The notes under the pieces were generated by a model. That model was not told the DNA's origin. It ran no database searches and saw nothing but the letters and a program-made list of their open reading frames with translations. Both the position numbers and the translations under genes were made by a program. Positions 1 to 11,499 of a DNA stretch of 64,000 bases are shown piece after piece. Source of the DNA: Bicyclus anynana (lineage: Eukaryota > Arthropoda > Insecta > Lepidoptera > Nymphalidae); contig NC_069094.1 in the NCBI RefSeq assembly GCF_947172395.1, positions 3,866,501 through 3,930,500 of the forward strand, given 5' to 3'. Position 1 is the first letter of the stretch; every line of letters starts with the position of its first letter.

Positions 1-1304
1 GAAAAAAAATAATCATACCAGAACGCTAAATCGACAATCTAGTGAGCAGAGATCAAAGCCATAATGTCTTTTCATTCAATCTGAACCCTTTGTCATTGTA
101 TATGGTGCAATTAATTGCCAAGCTTTGATTACAATTTACATTGTAATGAAGTTTTTCTATAACTTATGTTATACTTATGCTTGGGTTTGACAAAATCCTT
201 GGACTTATTGAGAGACATGACCTTTAAATAATAATAATTAATGAAACTGAAATGATGGTATACATAAGAAATACCAAGGGCCAAGGTCAAGACCTCCACA
301 TGCAATGGAAATCAATACTGAGTTTTATATAATGAGCTAATACCATACTTCCTTGACATTCTGAAGAGATTTATAAGTTATTTGTATTTCCTAAAAAAAT
401 TACAGGTATCCGAATAATATACAAAATCTGAAGCATAATCTTATTTATCAATATCAGATAAACAGCCTCTTTGACTGAGATAAATTTTGATATATGCCAT
501 GTCATTTTTAATCAGCTGATTGTGTATGCGACAAAAACAAGTATTTATGTAATCTTTTGCCTTCCTGATCACTAAACGAAAATGTATTCATTTTTAAAAG
601 CAAAGATTTCAACAGTTAACCTATTTTGTTGGTAAAAATATTAACTCTTCTCTATAAATACGATTTTTAATGATACGAAACCAAACTAAAGTAGGCTATA
701 AGCTTAGCCTACTTTTATGAATTTTGGTATAATAGATGGAGCAGAACATAGAATACTTTTTGTCGTGAAACTATAAATAAAATGAAGGGAAATAAAATAA
801 AATTATTGAATGGGAGGTTAAATATTCATTTATATGTAAATTTAAAGTCTTCAATTTTTCAAGTTATACCTATTTATAAAAATTATTACTTGCATAATAT
901 GCACACGAAAAATTTTATAAATTAAAATAGTCTAAAATAAAAATTAAATATGTCTAACAGTATAAATCGTCGTTTTCGACTTTTTTCACGTTTTTAGTGT
1001 ACTTACTCATGCTCAATTACGGCTTTCTAATAGTACTAATCTATGCGCTAAACCGCAGATAGACGGGACGGACATGGCAAAACTATAAGGGTTTCTTGTG
1101 GACTTTGGAACCCTAAAAACCGGTATCAAATAAATATAAGACATAGCTTCCCACGGGATTTGTAAAAAACAGAATTTACGCAAACACAGTCGTAGGCGCT
1201 TGCTAGTAGCTTATAGTATACCAATTAATTCTCAATACCTCCATAGGAGGAGGAGGGAGGACTCATTGTCTCCCTCCCTCCTCTTCCTTTTACTACCATC
1301 TGTA
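1..1304. other. AT-rich non-coding stretch, probably USP1 intron
   Basis: I see no coding exon here. The first recognisable exon downstream (from 1969) belongs to USP1 and cannot be the first of that gene, so this is most likely intron of USP1, with its earlier exons beyond the left edge. The sequence is AT-rich, and I could not assign its sparse short ORFs to any family. I looked for the USP catalytic Cys box (NxGNTC-type) and did not find it. Confidence 0.5.
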
Positions 1305-1530
1305 CGGCCCAATTGTGGCGAACTCTTTCGTTCGCCCACTTTAGGTCTGGTCATCTACATTTTCACATTTCATATCATTTTCATATTTGGATATTTGGAA
1401 TTCCGTGAACCGCGCATGCGAATATACATTATATTCGCATGCGCGGTTCACGGAATTCCAATATTGTCAACCTATTTTATATTTTGCGTCCCATGGGCTG
1501 TCGGGTATATATACAATTATAATAAGTGCA
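1305..1530. repeat. Hairpin-bearing interspersed repeat, copy 1
   Basis: The left part (about 1313-1420) reappears as its reverse complement at 43255-43375: both carry the GTGGCGAAC...TTCGTTCGCCCACTTTAGGT stretch, then a run with CATCTACAT, then a GAATTCC...CCGCGCATGCG end. Inside this copy lies a perfect palindrome: arms 1397-1426 and 1430-1459 (30 bp each) around a 3-nt loop. The palindrome suggests the end of the element was duplicated head to head. Confidence 0.6.
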
Positions 1531-1784
1531 GTGAATAAATACACATAACAGATTACCACATTGTCTTGTATCACTATATCAACATAAAAACTCTTCGGCT
1601 TTTACAATACAAGGCTGTGGTCCCCGTCTCCTAGACTATTGTCGTACATACTCCTAATAGTTTTTTCCGATTAGTTATATTATAATAAATAAAAATAAAA
1701 ATAGCCTTTATTCTCTGATTGCTGAATACATACGATATACTTAATACTATTACTTAATTTATATACTAGAGCAATCAGGTTGTC

Positions 1785-1930
1785 CTTCGACATAGGCCTC
1801 CTCCAGACTTTTCCACTCTACTCGATCTCTGGCCTTTCCTCGCCATCCTTTCGGCAGGTCATCCTCCCATCTCTTATGTGGTCGCCCTTGCCTCCTTTTC
1901 CCATCTCTGGGGTACCATTGAATGACCTTA
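1785..1930 (-). mobile_element. Non-LTR retrotransposon remnant (end of ORF2)
   Basis: On the minus strand this reads GRPHKRWEDDLPKGW then ARDRVEWKSLEEAYVEGQ. That is the usual C-terminal tail of insect non-LTR reverse transcriptase ORF2 (GRPxxRWxDDI...RDRxxWRxLEEAYV). Only the extreme 3' end is present, as expected for a 5'-truncated insertion. It lies just upstream of the first visible USP1 exon. Confidence 0.7.
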
Positions 1931-1968
1931 TTTATTAGTTATATTGGTCATGTTAAAAAACTTGGCAG

Positions 1969-4900
1969 ATAGCAACAGAGAAGCTCCACGAGACGTACCT
2001 GAGCCTGCGCGTGGCGGAGAGCAAGTGCCTGCACAGCGGCGCCGACGCAGCGCCGGAGCCCTACGCCGCGGACTCCTTCCTCGCCGCGCTCAGGGAGGTC
2101 AACTCCACATTTGAAGGTTATTTGTTGTCTCTATATGTATAATAGGCTGGTTGACATATTTTTAAATAGGTTTAAATTAATCATTATCTACTCGATTGAA
2201 AAATTATCACATTTTTTAGGACGTGATTACATGAAAATTTTAACTTTTAAATATTTATTTAGCAATACAAACCAAAACGCTGTCGGCCATGATGGTCTAT
2301 ATTTCGAGTGTTTCATGACTGATTTGTCACGTTAACTAATCCTGTACCAAAACGGAGCGTTTGACAAAAATATTAGTTAATAATTAGTTTGACGTTTAGT
2401 ACATCAAGTTTGTTAGTGACGTCACAAAATGGACGTTTATGACGTTTGGAAATTTTTAAAAAATAAGTGATAGATTAAGTTTTATAAGAAATCTTTAACT
2501 TTCATTATATATTGATATCGATATATTTCGGACCCTTATTCCATGTACCATACGAAATTAATATTTTTTTATATGAAATTTGAATTATTATACTTATTCT
2601 TCATAAATTGGTAAACTGATACCAGGAAGAAGAACACAAGCAATGAATGTGAGTGGTGATGTGTCTATGAAAAAGAAAAGCTAAAGGTTTTGCACCTTGC
2701 CAGTGTTTGATCGTTGTTTCTATCCAATTGCATCAGCGCGATTGTTTAATAATATTGTAATTAGAGGTTGGCACTCATAGAAGTTCTGATATGTGCGGAA
2801 GGTATTATTTTCTGAATTCTGCCATTATTGACCAATATAGGTTAGTACGTCGAGATATCCTACAAATTTATTAATTTGTTTTTATTAATGTTCGCAGGCA
2901 ACCGTCAGCAGGACGCGCACGAACTGCTGGTATGCATCCTCGACAGCATACGAGAAACGTGCCGGGCGCTCAGCGCGCGCGCCTTGCGACTGCAGCTACA
3001 GGAGAATGGCGACAGGTAGTATATTTTTTTTAAATATTACATACACAAACACATTATCACACCTCATTCTCATAGCTCAGAAAGATTGCGCTCAACCTCT
3101 AATCAGGATCATCAGACATGGAGGTCAATACAGAAAAAACCTTCAAATGTATCCAACGCCCTAGCCCTTACCTATTATAATATGTGTTAAATACTGATGA
3201 TTCGGATACAGGAGGGAAATACAGCGTGGAAGCAAAGTTAAATGATTACCATTTCAACTATACTAGTTCCCAATCTTTCGTTTTGGAATTTTCACCACCC
3301 AATCAGATATGCTATAAACCATGTCTGAAGAAAAGTGTGACGTGTCTTACATGTTGAATGGAAATATCAAGGTCCATTTTAAGTATATACCTACAATACA
3401 ATCATAGGTAGGCAGGCTTCACGTCCTTTCACTTTCCACAAACCTTGCATATTTGCTCTTCCTTTCCCTTGGCCTGTATTTAGAACGTCCTGTGTTTTCG
3501 ACAACACCGCGCGTTCTGGTGCGAATTCCAACTCTTTGCTCATTTGCTTTCCAATTATGTGCTATGTCCACTCAGCTTTGCCACTTGTTGAACTCGGTGA
3601 ATTTAGCTCTGCGAATCTCATTTCTGGTTTGATTACACGGATATTTCAAGCATAGCTCACTCCATCCCCTTCTGAGTGACTTAAGCCTTCTTATGAGGCC
3701 AATAGCTAGCAACCAAGACTTGATCGCAAAGTTTTCTATTATATCTAAGATACTACAAATGCAATCATTACCTTTTACAGCAATGGTATAGGTCGCCAAC
3801 CGACCCTAGTAGACGGAGACGGTGGTAAAACACTTGGCAACTTTCGCAAATCTTGGAAGAAACGCAAGGAAGTCAAAGTTAATGAGAAACGCAACTCGCC
3901 TTCAGAAGAGAGGCCGCCTTCGCCAGATCCAGAGAAAGACGAACGAGCAAGACCTGGATGGGACTTTGTTGCCGATGACTTTGAGGGTAGGTTATAATAT
4001 AATTTTGTTAGTTGTGGGGCAGAAACCCAGACCAATTATTATTACTATAGGATCTGCCTCGCTAAAGGTTAGCTCTCTATCAAAAATATTTGATTGTGAT
4101 CAAACATGTTTATACAATGTATGATGTGTGAGTTTACCTCGTCCCCCTCGTATTGCCACAGCCAATTTTGTTGCTGAATTTGAGTGTGGTACAAATCCAA
4201 TAGAAGGTAATTGGTCCGAGTTCATAAGGTGTGTTTGGAAATATCATAGCTTTAATTTTGTGATTTTAGTTGTCAATTATGCCCTAGAAGCGGGTTCGAG
4301 AGGAATATATCTCTAAAATCTGCTGAAGACCTTGGCAACATTAAATCTGCAGCAAGTTCCATATAAGAACGAGTATCCAAAGCAGTTCTATATAAGAATC
4401 AAGTAGGATCATATCAAATTTCACTGGGTAGGGAAAAAAACACAAGCAGAGGAGTGTCAACATAATATTATCATAAAAGAACTCCCTTTACCTGTGTCAC
4501 AAATCCCAGACTAAGGCTATGCTTTTTCAGTGAATCTGTGGAATGTTAAGTCTGTCTCGAGCCGTCAGAATCCAGCGGCTCCCTGAAATCCGCTTGATGT
4601 CCTCTGTCCACCTAGTGGAGGGTCGACCAATGCTGCACTTTCTGGTGCGGGGTCAGCATTCCAGCACCATAGGACCCCAACGTAGGCTCTTCGAACTATG
4701 TGGCCTGCCCATTGCTATTTCAGCTTTGCAACTCACTGAGCTAAGTGACTTTGCGGATCTCCTCATTTCTGATTCGTTCACTATTACTATTATTCATTAC
4801 TTTACTGTATTGTGTCAGGCACAATGGTAGTACGGACGATGTGCCTGGAGTGCGAGGCGGTGACGGAGAAGGCGCAGGCGGTGTGCGAGCTGTGCGTGCC

Positions 4901-7900
4901 CGTGAGCGACGAAGACGCCACCGACGAGTCGTTCCGCTCCGCCTGCCTCTCCAGCGAGTACCTGCGCGACCAGAACAAGGTGAGAGACAACCTAGGCGAT
5001 GTGAATGTTAGCTGTGTAAAAATTACATCTGTGTGTATTGCGAATCAAATTTATGGTTGTGTGTAGTGTAAGGATACAGAATGCATTTAGTGGTGTTGAA
5101 TATTTTTTATGTGCGAGTTTACCTTGTCCCCCTCAAGAAACGACAGACAATTTTATTTGTGAATTTGGGTGCGATACTGGTCCTTCTATAATAGGCTACT
5201 CGCCTGCTGTATAAAACTAAGAAGATTTTTTGCATATAGGCAGTTTAGATGCCTAGAAACTAATCACATTTTTATTTGTGAAAATAATCTCGTAATTGTA
5301 ATATTTTTATAAAACAAAATTGTATTTTTATCACGTCACCGCAAATGCCAATCATAAACTGCGACGTCATTCGCTACAAGGCATCGGTATGTGATTGGCG
5401 CTTGCGGGGACGTGATATATAACATCATTGCAAACGCCAATCACGATGTTATCTCTATGAATGACGTCACTTGCTAATGTGTTGTGTTTCAGCGGCAAAA
5501 AATTCACGTAGATATTTTTTCATTTATATTAATTTTTTACTGGTTATTATTGACGGGACAAAATAAAATGTAGCTTATAATACTTCCAGTTTAAACACTG
5601 TTTACAAAAGAGGCAAGTAGCCTATTGGTCTGAGGTTTGGAGCCGGCGTCGGGTATCAAGTGTGGTGATCGGTTGCAGTACTGGTGCGAGCGCTGCTTGC
5701 GCTACAACGAGGCGCGGCGCAGCGTGGCGTACTCGCGGCTGACTTTTGAGTTATATATATTTAGATGTATACCTAACGGTTATGGTATGTGGTGCGATAC
5801 TGGTCCTTCTATAATTGGTCTGAGGTACCAAGGTGTCGGGTGTCAAGCTCAGACTAATTAGATAAAGACCTGCCTCACAAGACATTATTTTTTTGTCAAA
5901 GTATATGATCAACGATCTTATGCGATTATAAAAACTGTCTCTATAGAATCGATGTTTCATGGTTTACAACCGTGTCCGTCGGTTAAAAACCTCCGTAAAA
6001 ATACCTTTTTGTGTATTTAAATGTGTAAAAAACAAACTAAAACTGCTAGTTTAGTATAAGATATGTATGAAATCTAAGCTCGTTTTCCTTAGAAAATGGC
6101 AGAAAATTTTGTTCGTGAATTTGGGTGCGATATTAGTCCTTATGTATTTAGTCTGAGGGTATCAAGTGTGGTGATCGGTTGCAGTACTGGTGCGAGCGCT
6201 GCCTGCGCTACAACGAGGCGCGGCGCAGCGTGGCGTACTCGCGGCTGCCGCGGCTGCTGGTGCTGCAGCTGAAGCGCTTCAGCGGCGGCATGGAGAAGAT
6301 CACGCGCCACGCGCCCACGCCGCTGCTCATGCCGTGCTTCTGCGAGCCGTGCGCACGCCGCGCGCCCGACCAGGAGCCCGCCCACAAGTTAATAATGAAG
6401 CTTTTTTATTCCGTTATCCTCATTTCTTCATTCTTCATTCACGGACGCACGGACATGACGAAACTATAAGGGTTCCGTAGTCCACAAGGAAGAAGGCTCG
6501 AGAGGAAACTCAGAGTATCTCTGCATGATTAAATCAGAAATTAGGAGATCCATAGAAGAACCGCAGTCACCAACATAGCTCAATGAGTTGCAAAACTGAA
6601 GTGGGGGGGAGGGGGCATAGTTCAAAAAGGTGATGGATCCCAAGATGCTGGAATGGTGACACGAGAAAACGCAATGTTTTGGGGGACCCCTAAACAGGTG
6701 ATCTGACTGACAACATCTGAGGGTGAATCACTGGATGCAGCGGTGGCTCAGGACTGTGGTGTTTCGATATCCCTACAAAAGTCCTATGTCTTACAGTGCA
6801 CGTCCATCGGCTGATGTGATGGTGATGATGATGTAGATGTACTCTTACTAAAATGTCACATCAACTGGAGGCATGCACCTCCAAGATTTCAGTTATGTAC
6901 TTTTTTAGAAATTCAATATAATGGCTATCAAACGGTGAAATAAAAACATCATGAGGAAATCGTCTTACCTGAGAATTTTCTTAATTCTCTATGTGATGAA
7001 CTATTGGCCTAAGCCCTCTCATTCTGAGGAGATGACTCGTGCTATAAGCTGAATATAGATTGTTAATGATGATGACAAACCCAATTCCAGATACATCCTG
7101 TGGGCGGTGATAATGCACCTCGGTCAGACGCTCACGGGCGGGCACTACGTGGCGTACGCTCGGGACAGCTCGCAGGCGGACACCAAGTGCGAGCGCGAGG
7201 GGGGCGGGGACGCGTCCGCCGCCAACAGCGGCTCCAGCTTCATGCGGACACTCTTCAACAGGCCCAGGCCTTCGCCCGCAGGTGCGTATCACTACGATCC
7301 TTCCAATATCTCAATTGTTTAACTTCCTTATGTTCGCCTGCCGCGCTCGAGTAACTGCAAAAATCCCCATTTCGGCTCCTCTACTATTATTATACGCCCT
7401 TAGTAGAAATAGACGCCCAAAAATGTCCTTTACAACAAACAACCATATAACTACAAAAAGCGCCTTTTTGATAACTCGACCAATGAAATGTGCTAATGCA
7501 ATGCACAAATGTTTTGAAACAAGGAAACCTTTACCGGCCCAATAAGATTTCAATGTGCTGCAAAAAATGGGAAAGCCAACAGAAGTACTGCAACAATGCG
7601 ACACACCAAATATCACCTGCTCCAGCTAATTATCCAGGGAAAGATAAAGGGGAAACGAAGTCGTAGACGTACATCTTGGCTCAAGAACTTACGCCAATGG
7701 TTTAATATGAGTACCAGGTCACTCTTTCGGACAGCAGTGAACAAAGTTAAATTAGCCTTAAAGATTGCTGACCTCCGATAGGAGATGGCACTATCAGAAG
7801 AAGATGATTTAAATGTTCATGAGATTAGTTTATAATATTTATTTTTTTTTGTTTTAGGTTGTACAGCAAACGAGTGTTGCGTCCCCCGACCAAGGCCGGA

Positions 7901-8042
7901 AGCGTGCTGGCTTGCCTGCGACGACGACCTAGTCAAACCCATATCCAACGAGGAGTTTGAGGATCTCCTCTCCGCTGAACCCAAAATGAGGTCAGCGGCC
8001 ACCCCATACCTCCTGTTCTATGTGAAGAGTGAAGTCGGCTAG
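1969..8042 (+). CDS. Usp1: Ubiquitin carboxyl-terminal hydrolase 1-like (USP1), 5'-partial
   Basis: This is a deubiquitinase of the USP (peptidase C19) family. In animals USP1 removes ubiquitin from PCNA and FANCD2 in DNA-damage tolerance. Exons: 1969-2116, 2898-3015, 3781-3986, 4819-4979, 6185-6387, 7091-7281, 7858-8042 (stop TAG). Phases match throughout and sum to 1212 nt, 403 residues. Visible motifs: QQDAHELLVCILDSI in exon 2; a CLEC ... YWCERC pair of CxxC knuckles split over exons 4 and 5; LLVLQLKRF; the catalytic-His box GGHYVAYARD in exon 6; the C-terminal CWLACDDDLV and TPYLLFYVKS, which closely resemble the USP1 end. The catalytic-Cys box and start codon are missing, so the gene begins left of the window. 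The start of exon 1 is the least certain boundary (CAG at 1966-1968, or TAG at 1970-1972). The low-complexity insert after the His box is of unknown role. Confidence 0.9.
2137..2600 (+). mobile_element. MITE family A, copy 1 (USP1 intron)
   Basis: One of four copies in the window (also 11037-11472 minus, 40138-40575, 44346-44798). It starts ATAGGCTGGTTGAC, matching the inverted ends of the other copies (ATAGGGTAGTTGACTC type). Shared landmarks are CTGTCGGCCATGATGGTCTA, the AACGGAGCG block, TGACGTCA (2417-2424), TATCGATA (2516-2523) and CGGACCCTTATTCCATG. The 3' end has diverged and its terminal repeat is unclear. No coding capacity, so it is non-autonomous. Confidence 0.75.
3470..3730 (-). 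mobile_element. Decayed non-LTR retrotransposon fragment
   Basis: On the minus strand this holds a degenerate ORF containing NEIRRAKFTEFNKW. It resembles the NEEIRRRTxVTDIAxRVAKLKW block of the lepidopteran retrotransposon 3' ends seen more clearly at 4530-4775 and 6484-6835, but it is interrupted by stops. It lies in USP1 intron 2 just upstream of exon 3. The assignment is by resemblance only. Confidence 0.4.
4128..4235 (+). repeat. Repeat family B fragment
   Basis: Contains GTGAGTTTACCTCGTCCCCC followed by a GACAGCCAATTTTGTTG-like stretch and GAATTTGAGTGTGG. It matches, with changes, 5110-5200 (GCGAGTTTACCTTGTCCCCC...GAATTTGGGTGCGATACTGG). The stretch at 4005-4105 (CCAGACCAATTATT...ATCTGCCTCGC) also resembles 5850-5920. 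Together they mark a diverged copy of family B in USP1 intron 3. Confidence 0.5.
4530..4775 (-). mobile_element. Non-LTR retrotransposon 3' fragment
   Basis: The reverse complement contains AATCAGAAATGAGGAGATCC, GTTGCAAAGCTGAA, GGTGCTGGAATG, and GTCGACCCTCCACTAGGTGG followed by GGACATCAAGCGGAT. The same run occurs on the plus strand at 6484-6835, so two oppositely oriented copies sit in neighbouring introns of USP1. This is the 3' end of an ORF2 in a family I recognise from Lepidoptera. The protein reading is broken. Confidence 0.65.
5105..5480 (+). repeat. Repeat family B, long copy
   Basis: The segment 5200-5440 matches the reverse complement of about 56450-56700 over most of its length. 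Shared blocks include AGGCTACT(C/T)GCCTGC, TTGTGAAAATAATCTCGTA, TATAAAACAAAATTGTATTT, CGCCAATCATAAACTG-like and GTGACGTCATT-like runs. The left part carries GACAGACAATTTTATTTGTG and GGGTGCGATACTGGTCCTTC, which recur at 5785-5830 and 6100-6150. Short flanking inverted runs (CGCAAATGCCAATCA, GCAAACGCCAATCACG) suggest a MITE-like fold. Confidence 0.6.
5651..5741 (+). repeat. Partial duplicate of USP1 exon 5 with its 3' splice site
   Basis: These 91 bases repeat 6157-6247 with one difference that I can see (T at 5697, C at 6203), at an offset of 506 bp. The copy has 28 bp of intron ending in the acceptor GATCGGTTGCAG and 63 bp of exon coding YWCERCLRYNEARRSVAYSR then L. After 5741 it leaves the exon sequence for unrelated AT-rich DNA. 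A good donor (ATG/GTATGT at 5785) follows, which would define a 106-nt exon (5679-5784). Including it would shift the frame. Confidence 0.9.
5785..6165 (+). repeat. Repeat family B fragments flanking the duplicated exon
   Basis: GGTGCGATACTGGTCCTTCT at 5791 and GGGTGCGATATTAGTCCTTA at 6123, each followed by a GTCTGAGG run, are family B pieces. A related inverted piece lies at 50195-50360 (CAGACCAATTATAGAAGGACC). They sit between and beside the two copies of the USP1 exon 5 start. This suggests that repeat sequence took part in the duplication. Confidence 0.5.
6484..6840 (+). mobile_element. Non-LTR retrotransposon 3' end
   Basis: Contains AAATCAGAAATTAGGAGATC, CATAGCTCAATGAGTTGCAA, GATGCTGGAATGGTGAC, GCAGCGGTGGCTCAGGAC, GTGCACGTCCATCGGCTGAT and a (GATGAT) tail at about 6822-6835. 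It is the plus-strand counterpart of 4530-4775. The reading frame is broken, and it is a 5'-truncated copy in USP1 intron 5. Confidence 0.7.
7575..7808 (+). mobile_element. Non-LTR retrotransposon ORF2 C-terminal remnant
   Basis: An open frame reads RHTKYHLLQLIIQGKIKGKR, then RTSWLKNLRQWF, then FRTAVNKVKLALKIADLR. This is the conserved tail of a common insect reverse-transcriptase ORF2 (LLQLIIQGKIxGKRxxGRRRxSWLKNLRxWF). It ends with a GAAGAAGATG-type simple tail at about 7797-7807. It lies in USP1 intron 6, some 50 bp before exon 7. The frame is intact over about 60 codons, so the insertion may be fairly young. Confidence 0.8.
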
Positions 8043-9160
8043 TGCATTGTTTCTCCACAAAGAAAACACTTGACTAGTACCTTGATGACCTGTGTGAGAC
8101 CAGTGCTGTTGTAATTTGTTCGAGGACTATGAAGTGAGGGTAGTTTTGAAAATATTATCGACTATAGTGCGATATAAAAGAGTAGATGTTAATAAAAATG
8201 GAACTAACAAACACTACATTTACTGTCATTATTAAAAAGATCTGTCACTATAGAGCAACCAATCAACAAATCATAGTGGAAACTCGGATTACATTAAATA
8301 TCATTTATTTTGATGAAATTTACTTTTTGTTTTAAATTTAATAAATATATATCATGAAATCAGCTATTTTAGTGCCCATAATGTTTACTTCGCGGCTAGA
8401 TAGTGATTTAAATTTATATTAAATGGTAAATTATAATTTTCGTCATAATATAATCTTATTTAAAAATAAGAACATGATATTATTTAGGTATAGAACAAAA
8501 TATTAATTATTATCAAGTATCAAGGTAGTTGCTGTATCACCCTACCCTATACCCTATAAACGACAATAGGTGACAACAGCGCCCTCATTTATATTCCACT
8601 CTTTTGTGTCGCACTATATGTAAGCTTTTTGTAGGTTAGAGGTAAGAGGAACCTTACTATGGGTATGAAAAAGTGTACGTCAGAATGTGATACATTTGGC
8701 GCCACTGTAGCTATAGAGCGTAGACAGAGAAGTAAATAGACAAATGAGTGACATGCCACACACGTGACGTCAAATGATTGTGAACTCAAAAGATATACTT
8801 GGCGGAATTATTGCGAAACAATCGCAGTACAAAGTACCATAGACAAGAAAGAAGACAAAAGATATACGATTTTGACTTCCCTATACACTACACTGAATCT
8901 TTTTACATTGAACATGATTTATCAATAATAATAACAAAGTAGTAATATTTTGATTTTCCTTTAGACTGCACTGAAACTTTTTACACTGAACGTTTTTATT
9001 ATCAACAATAATAATGAAAGCTGTATTTTCAGGGCAACATTATGTTTATTTTATAGTTAAAAATATAATCTGTATAAATTGTTGCAAACGGCACGTGTCA
9101 TAACACCAAGACCCAAGTATTATCAACTGGTCTTGTCTCATTTAACGTTTTCATTTATTG
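8043..9160 (+). other. USP1 3' UTR and downstream AT-rich sequence
   Basis: This follows the USP1 stop at 8040-8042. Candidate poly(A) signals AATAAA are at 8191-8196 and 8340-8345; the sequence does not say which is used. Beyond these it is AT-rich with no ORF I can assign. Confidence 0.5.
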
Positions 9161-9164
9161 TTTA

Positions 9165-9305
9165 TGGACAACCCATATTCGGCTCACTGCTGAGCACGAG
9201 TCACCTCTCAGAATGAGGGGTAAGGCCAATAATCCATCACGCTGGCCCAATGCAGATTTGCAGACTTCACACACATAGAGAAATAAGAAAATTCTCAGGT
9301 ATTTA
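9165..9305 (+). repeat. Lepidopteran interspersed repeat (family C)
   Basis: Reads CCCATATTCGGCTCACTGCTGAGCACGAGTC...CTCAGAATGAGGGGTAAGGCCAATA...CACACATAGAGAA...AATTCTCAGGTA (elided). The same pattern occurs at 41005-41160 (+) and in reverse at about 6950-7060, 29585-29665, 30045-30130 and 45460-45650. I recognise it as one of the commonest repeats of moth and butterfly genomes. No coding capacity. Confidence 0.7.
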
Positions 9306-11036
9306 TTGTTACTTAAACTTAATTACTTCTCTGTCTATTCTATGTCTAGCACCATTAAGACGGATTTTTGAAGTAACAATTTCCATCTGTACACTATTTC
9401 AATAATTCATCCATACAACTTGTTTCTTCTTTCCTCTACCCTCATAATTACTCTTCTTTTATTTGCTGACACAATTTGAATAATCGATTACTTTTGTATT
9501 TGAGAAAATACATATGTAAATGAATAATTTATAAATTGAATTTATTCATCATCTTTCAAGAAATCATTGTCAAAAATATTTTGTGCTTTTAATATTATGT
9601 AATAAATTGATTGGACAATAAAAGACATTAATTAATATTTATTTGTCAAGGACACTCTTAAGAGTAGCTCATTACAGCGAGGCGGGAAATTGTGATTTCA
9701 ATAGAGGACAGACTTTTTTTTGTATCTGTGTGTATTCACTCAGTTTAAAAGTTCAATGTAATAAAACATATTGGCATATTATTCACAATTCTGATCCTTA
9801 TTATCAACTTATTAAAATAAACATCAAATCAACAGAGAAATGTCATCTACCTACTGTATGATATCCACCAGTAGGCACCGGATGACATTTGTTACATTGA
9901 ACCTCAATTTCGCAACTAACATACGCCAAAGCTAGTGAATTAGCCTCCTGGTTATTTAGCTTTTATCATATCATTATAGTTTTGTAATGTCCACAATCAA
10001 TAGATTGTAGTAGATCGATTGCTGCATAGCTTTAATGAACTATGACCTTTAGACTATCTCTTTAGTTTTTTCCCGATTTTTTGTGTATGAATGTATGTAA
10101 TTGTATGAATACATTGAATTAGTATTTTTGACATAATATCGAAATCCCATGTGTGGGTTTTCATAATATTAACACAGTGGTCGCGCATTCCCAGTAGCTC
10201 TGAACAAATCTATATGTATATTGTACATAAATATGTTTGTTGGTATATTACCAATGGTGTTTCCTACTCACACAACTCTTCAGTGATGTAGCAATGTTTA
10301 AATGGTTTTGTGATGTAGAGGATTTTTCGAACTTGTGTTTGTCCATACATTTTTGTTTGTGATGCTTAAAAAGACAATTTATAGGAGGCAATGTATGTGT
10401 CAGCCTGAAGTGATATTATGAATGTAGCGAAAAAAAAAATGTATTAAAAACTAGAGTATTACAAAGTCTATCAATAGATATTATATTGTAAAGCATAAAT
10501 ATATAGCAATATCACATTTATCGCGTGTTGAAATCGGACAATATGAAGTAAAGGTATTTAAGGGAAAACTATAATTTTTTGAAAAATTTGTACCTTCCAA
10601 TTGTTTAACAAAAGAAATATATATATATATATAAACCATTGTTAAATGCATCAAATATAACGAAAATGTACACATTGCTAAAATACTTCTAATATAAATG
10701 ACAATATGGCCTAAGTACTTCTTGTAATTACTAACCCTGTCATATAAATGTTTATTATTCTATACATGTAATAAAAGAGAAATTAATGTGTCTGTATGTT
10801 AATGATTAATACAAAAACAAAATTTTAAAATGTCTTTTGAGTGTTAAATTGTAGTATCCATGCTTAAATGTAACACTATTTGAAGTGTAATATTAGACGA
10901 ATAAAGTTGTATGTAAACAAACATTACAGTAATTGATAGCATGAGTTTTTTTTATGTACTTAATAAAAAAAATATTTAAAAGGTCTCATATAATGTAAAG
11001 GAATACTTCTTTGTATGTGGTTGTGCAGTCATTTTA
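9306..11036. other. AT-rich intergenic stretch, no gene seen
   Basis: There is no exon with recognisable coding content. It holds a short (TA) run near 10618-10632 and an AATAAA at 10900-10905, which could be a distal poly(A) site of USP1 or unrelated. A piece at about 11005-11026 (TACTTCTTTGTATGTGGTTG) matches the minisatellite unit found after the MITE, at 11500-11820. The MITE therefore appears to have landed in or beside that array. Confidence 0.5.
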
Positions 11037-11472
11037 ATAGGGTAGTTGACTCAAATCAAATTTAATATAAACAATATTAATTTCGTGTAGTACATGGAGT
11101 AAAGGTCCGAAATATATCGATATCAATTAATAAAAGTTAAGGATTTAAATAACACTAACACTCTTGATGTACTAAACGTCAAACTAATTTGCTAATTAAT
11201 ATTTTTGTCAAACGCTCCGTTTGTAAGGGATTTATTATAGTGACGTCATTAAACAGTTGAAATATAGACTGTCATGGCCGACAGGCGTTTTGGCTCGTAT
11301 TGTCATAAGCATGTTTAATAACCAAAATTTTCATGTCATGTTTTTCAAAAATAAATTTCAATCTAGCAGAACGTTAATGAACAATTTAAGACCATTGACC
11401 AAAAAAACATATACAGCCGAACGTAGAACCTCCTTTTTGGAAATCGGTTAAAAAGTGTCAACTAACCTATTG
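11037..11472 (-). mobile_element. MITE family A, copy 2 (complete, inverted)
   Basis: The left end AATAGGGTAGTTGACTCAAA and the right end (reverse complement CAATAGGTTAGTTGACACTT) form clear imperfect terminal inverted repeats of about 18-20 bp. Inside are TATCGATA (11115-11122), TGACGTCA (11242-11249) and GTCATGGCCGACAGGCGTTT, shared with the other copies in opposite orientation. Near the right end is GAACCTCCTTTTTGGAAATC, a repeat piece that recurs at about 13800-13850. No coding capacity. Confidence 0.8.
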
Positions 11473-11499
11473 AGACGATAGGTAACTCCTTTGCCTGTG

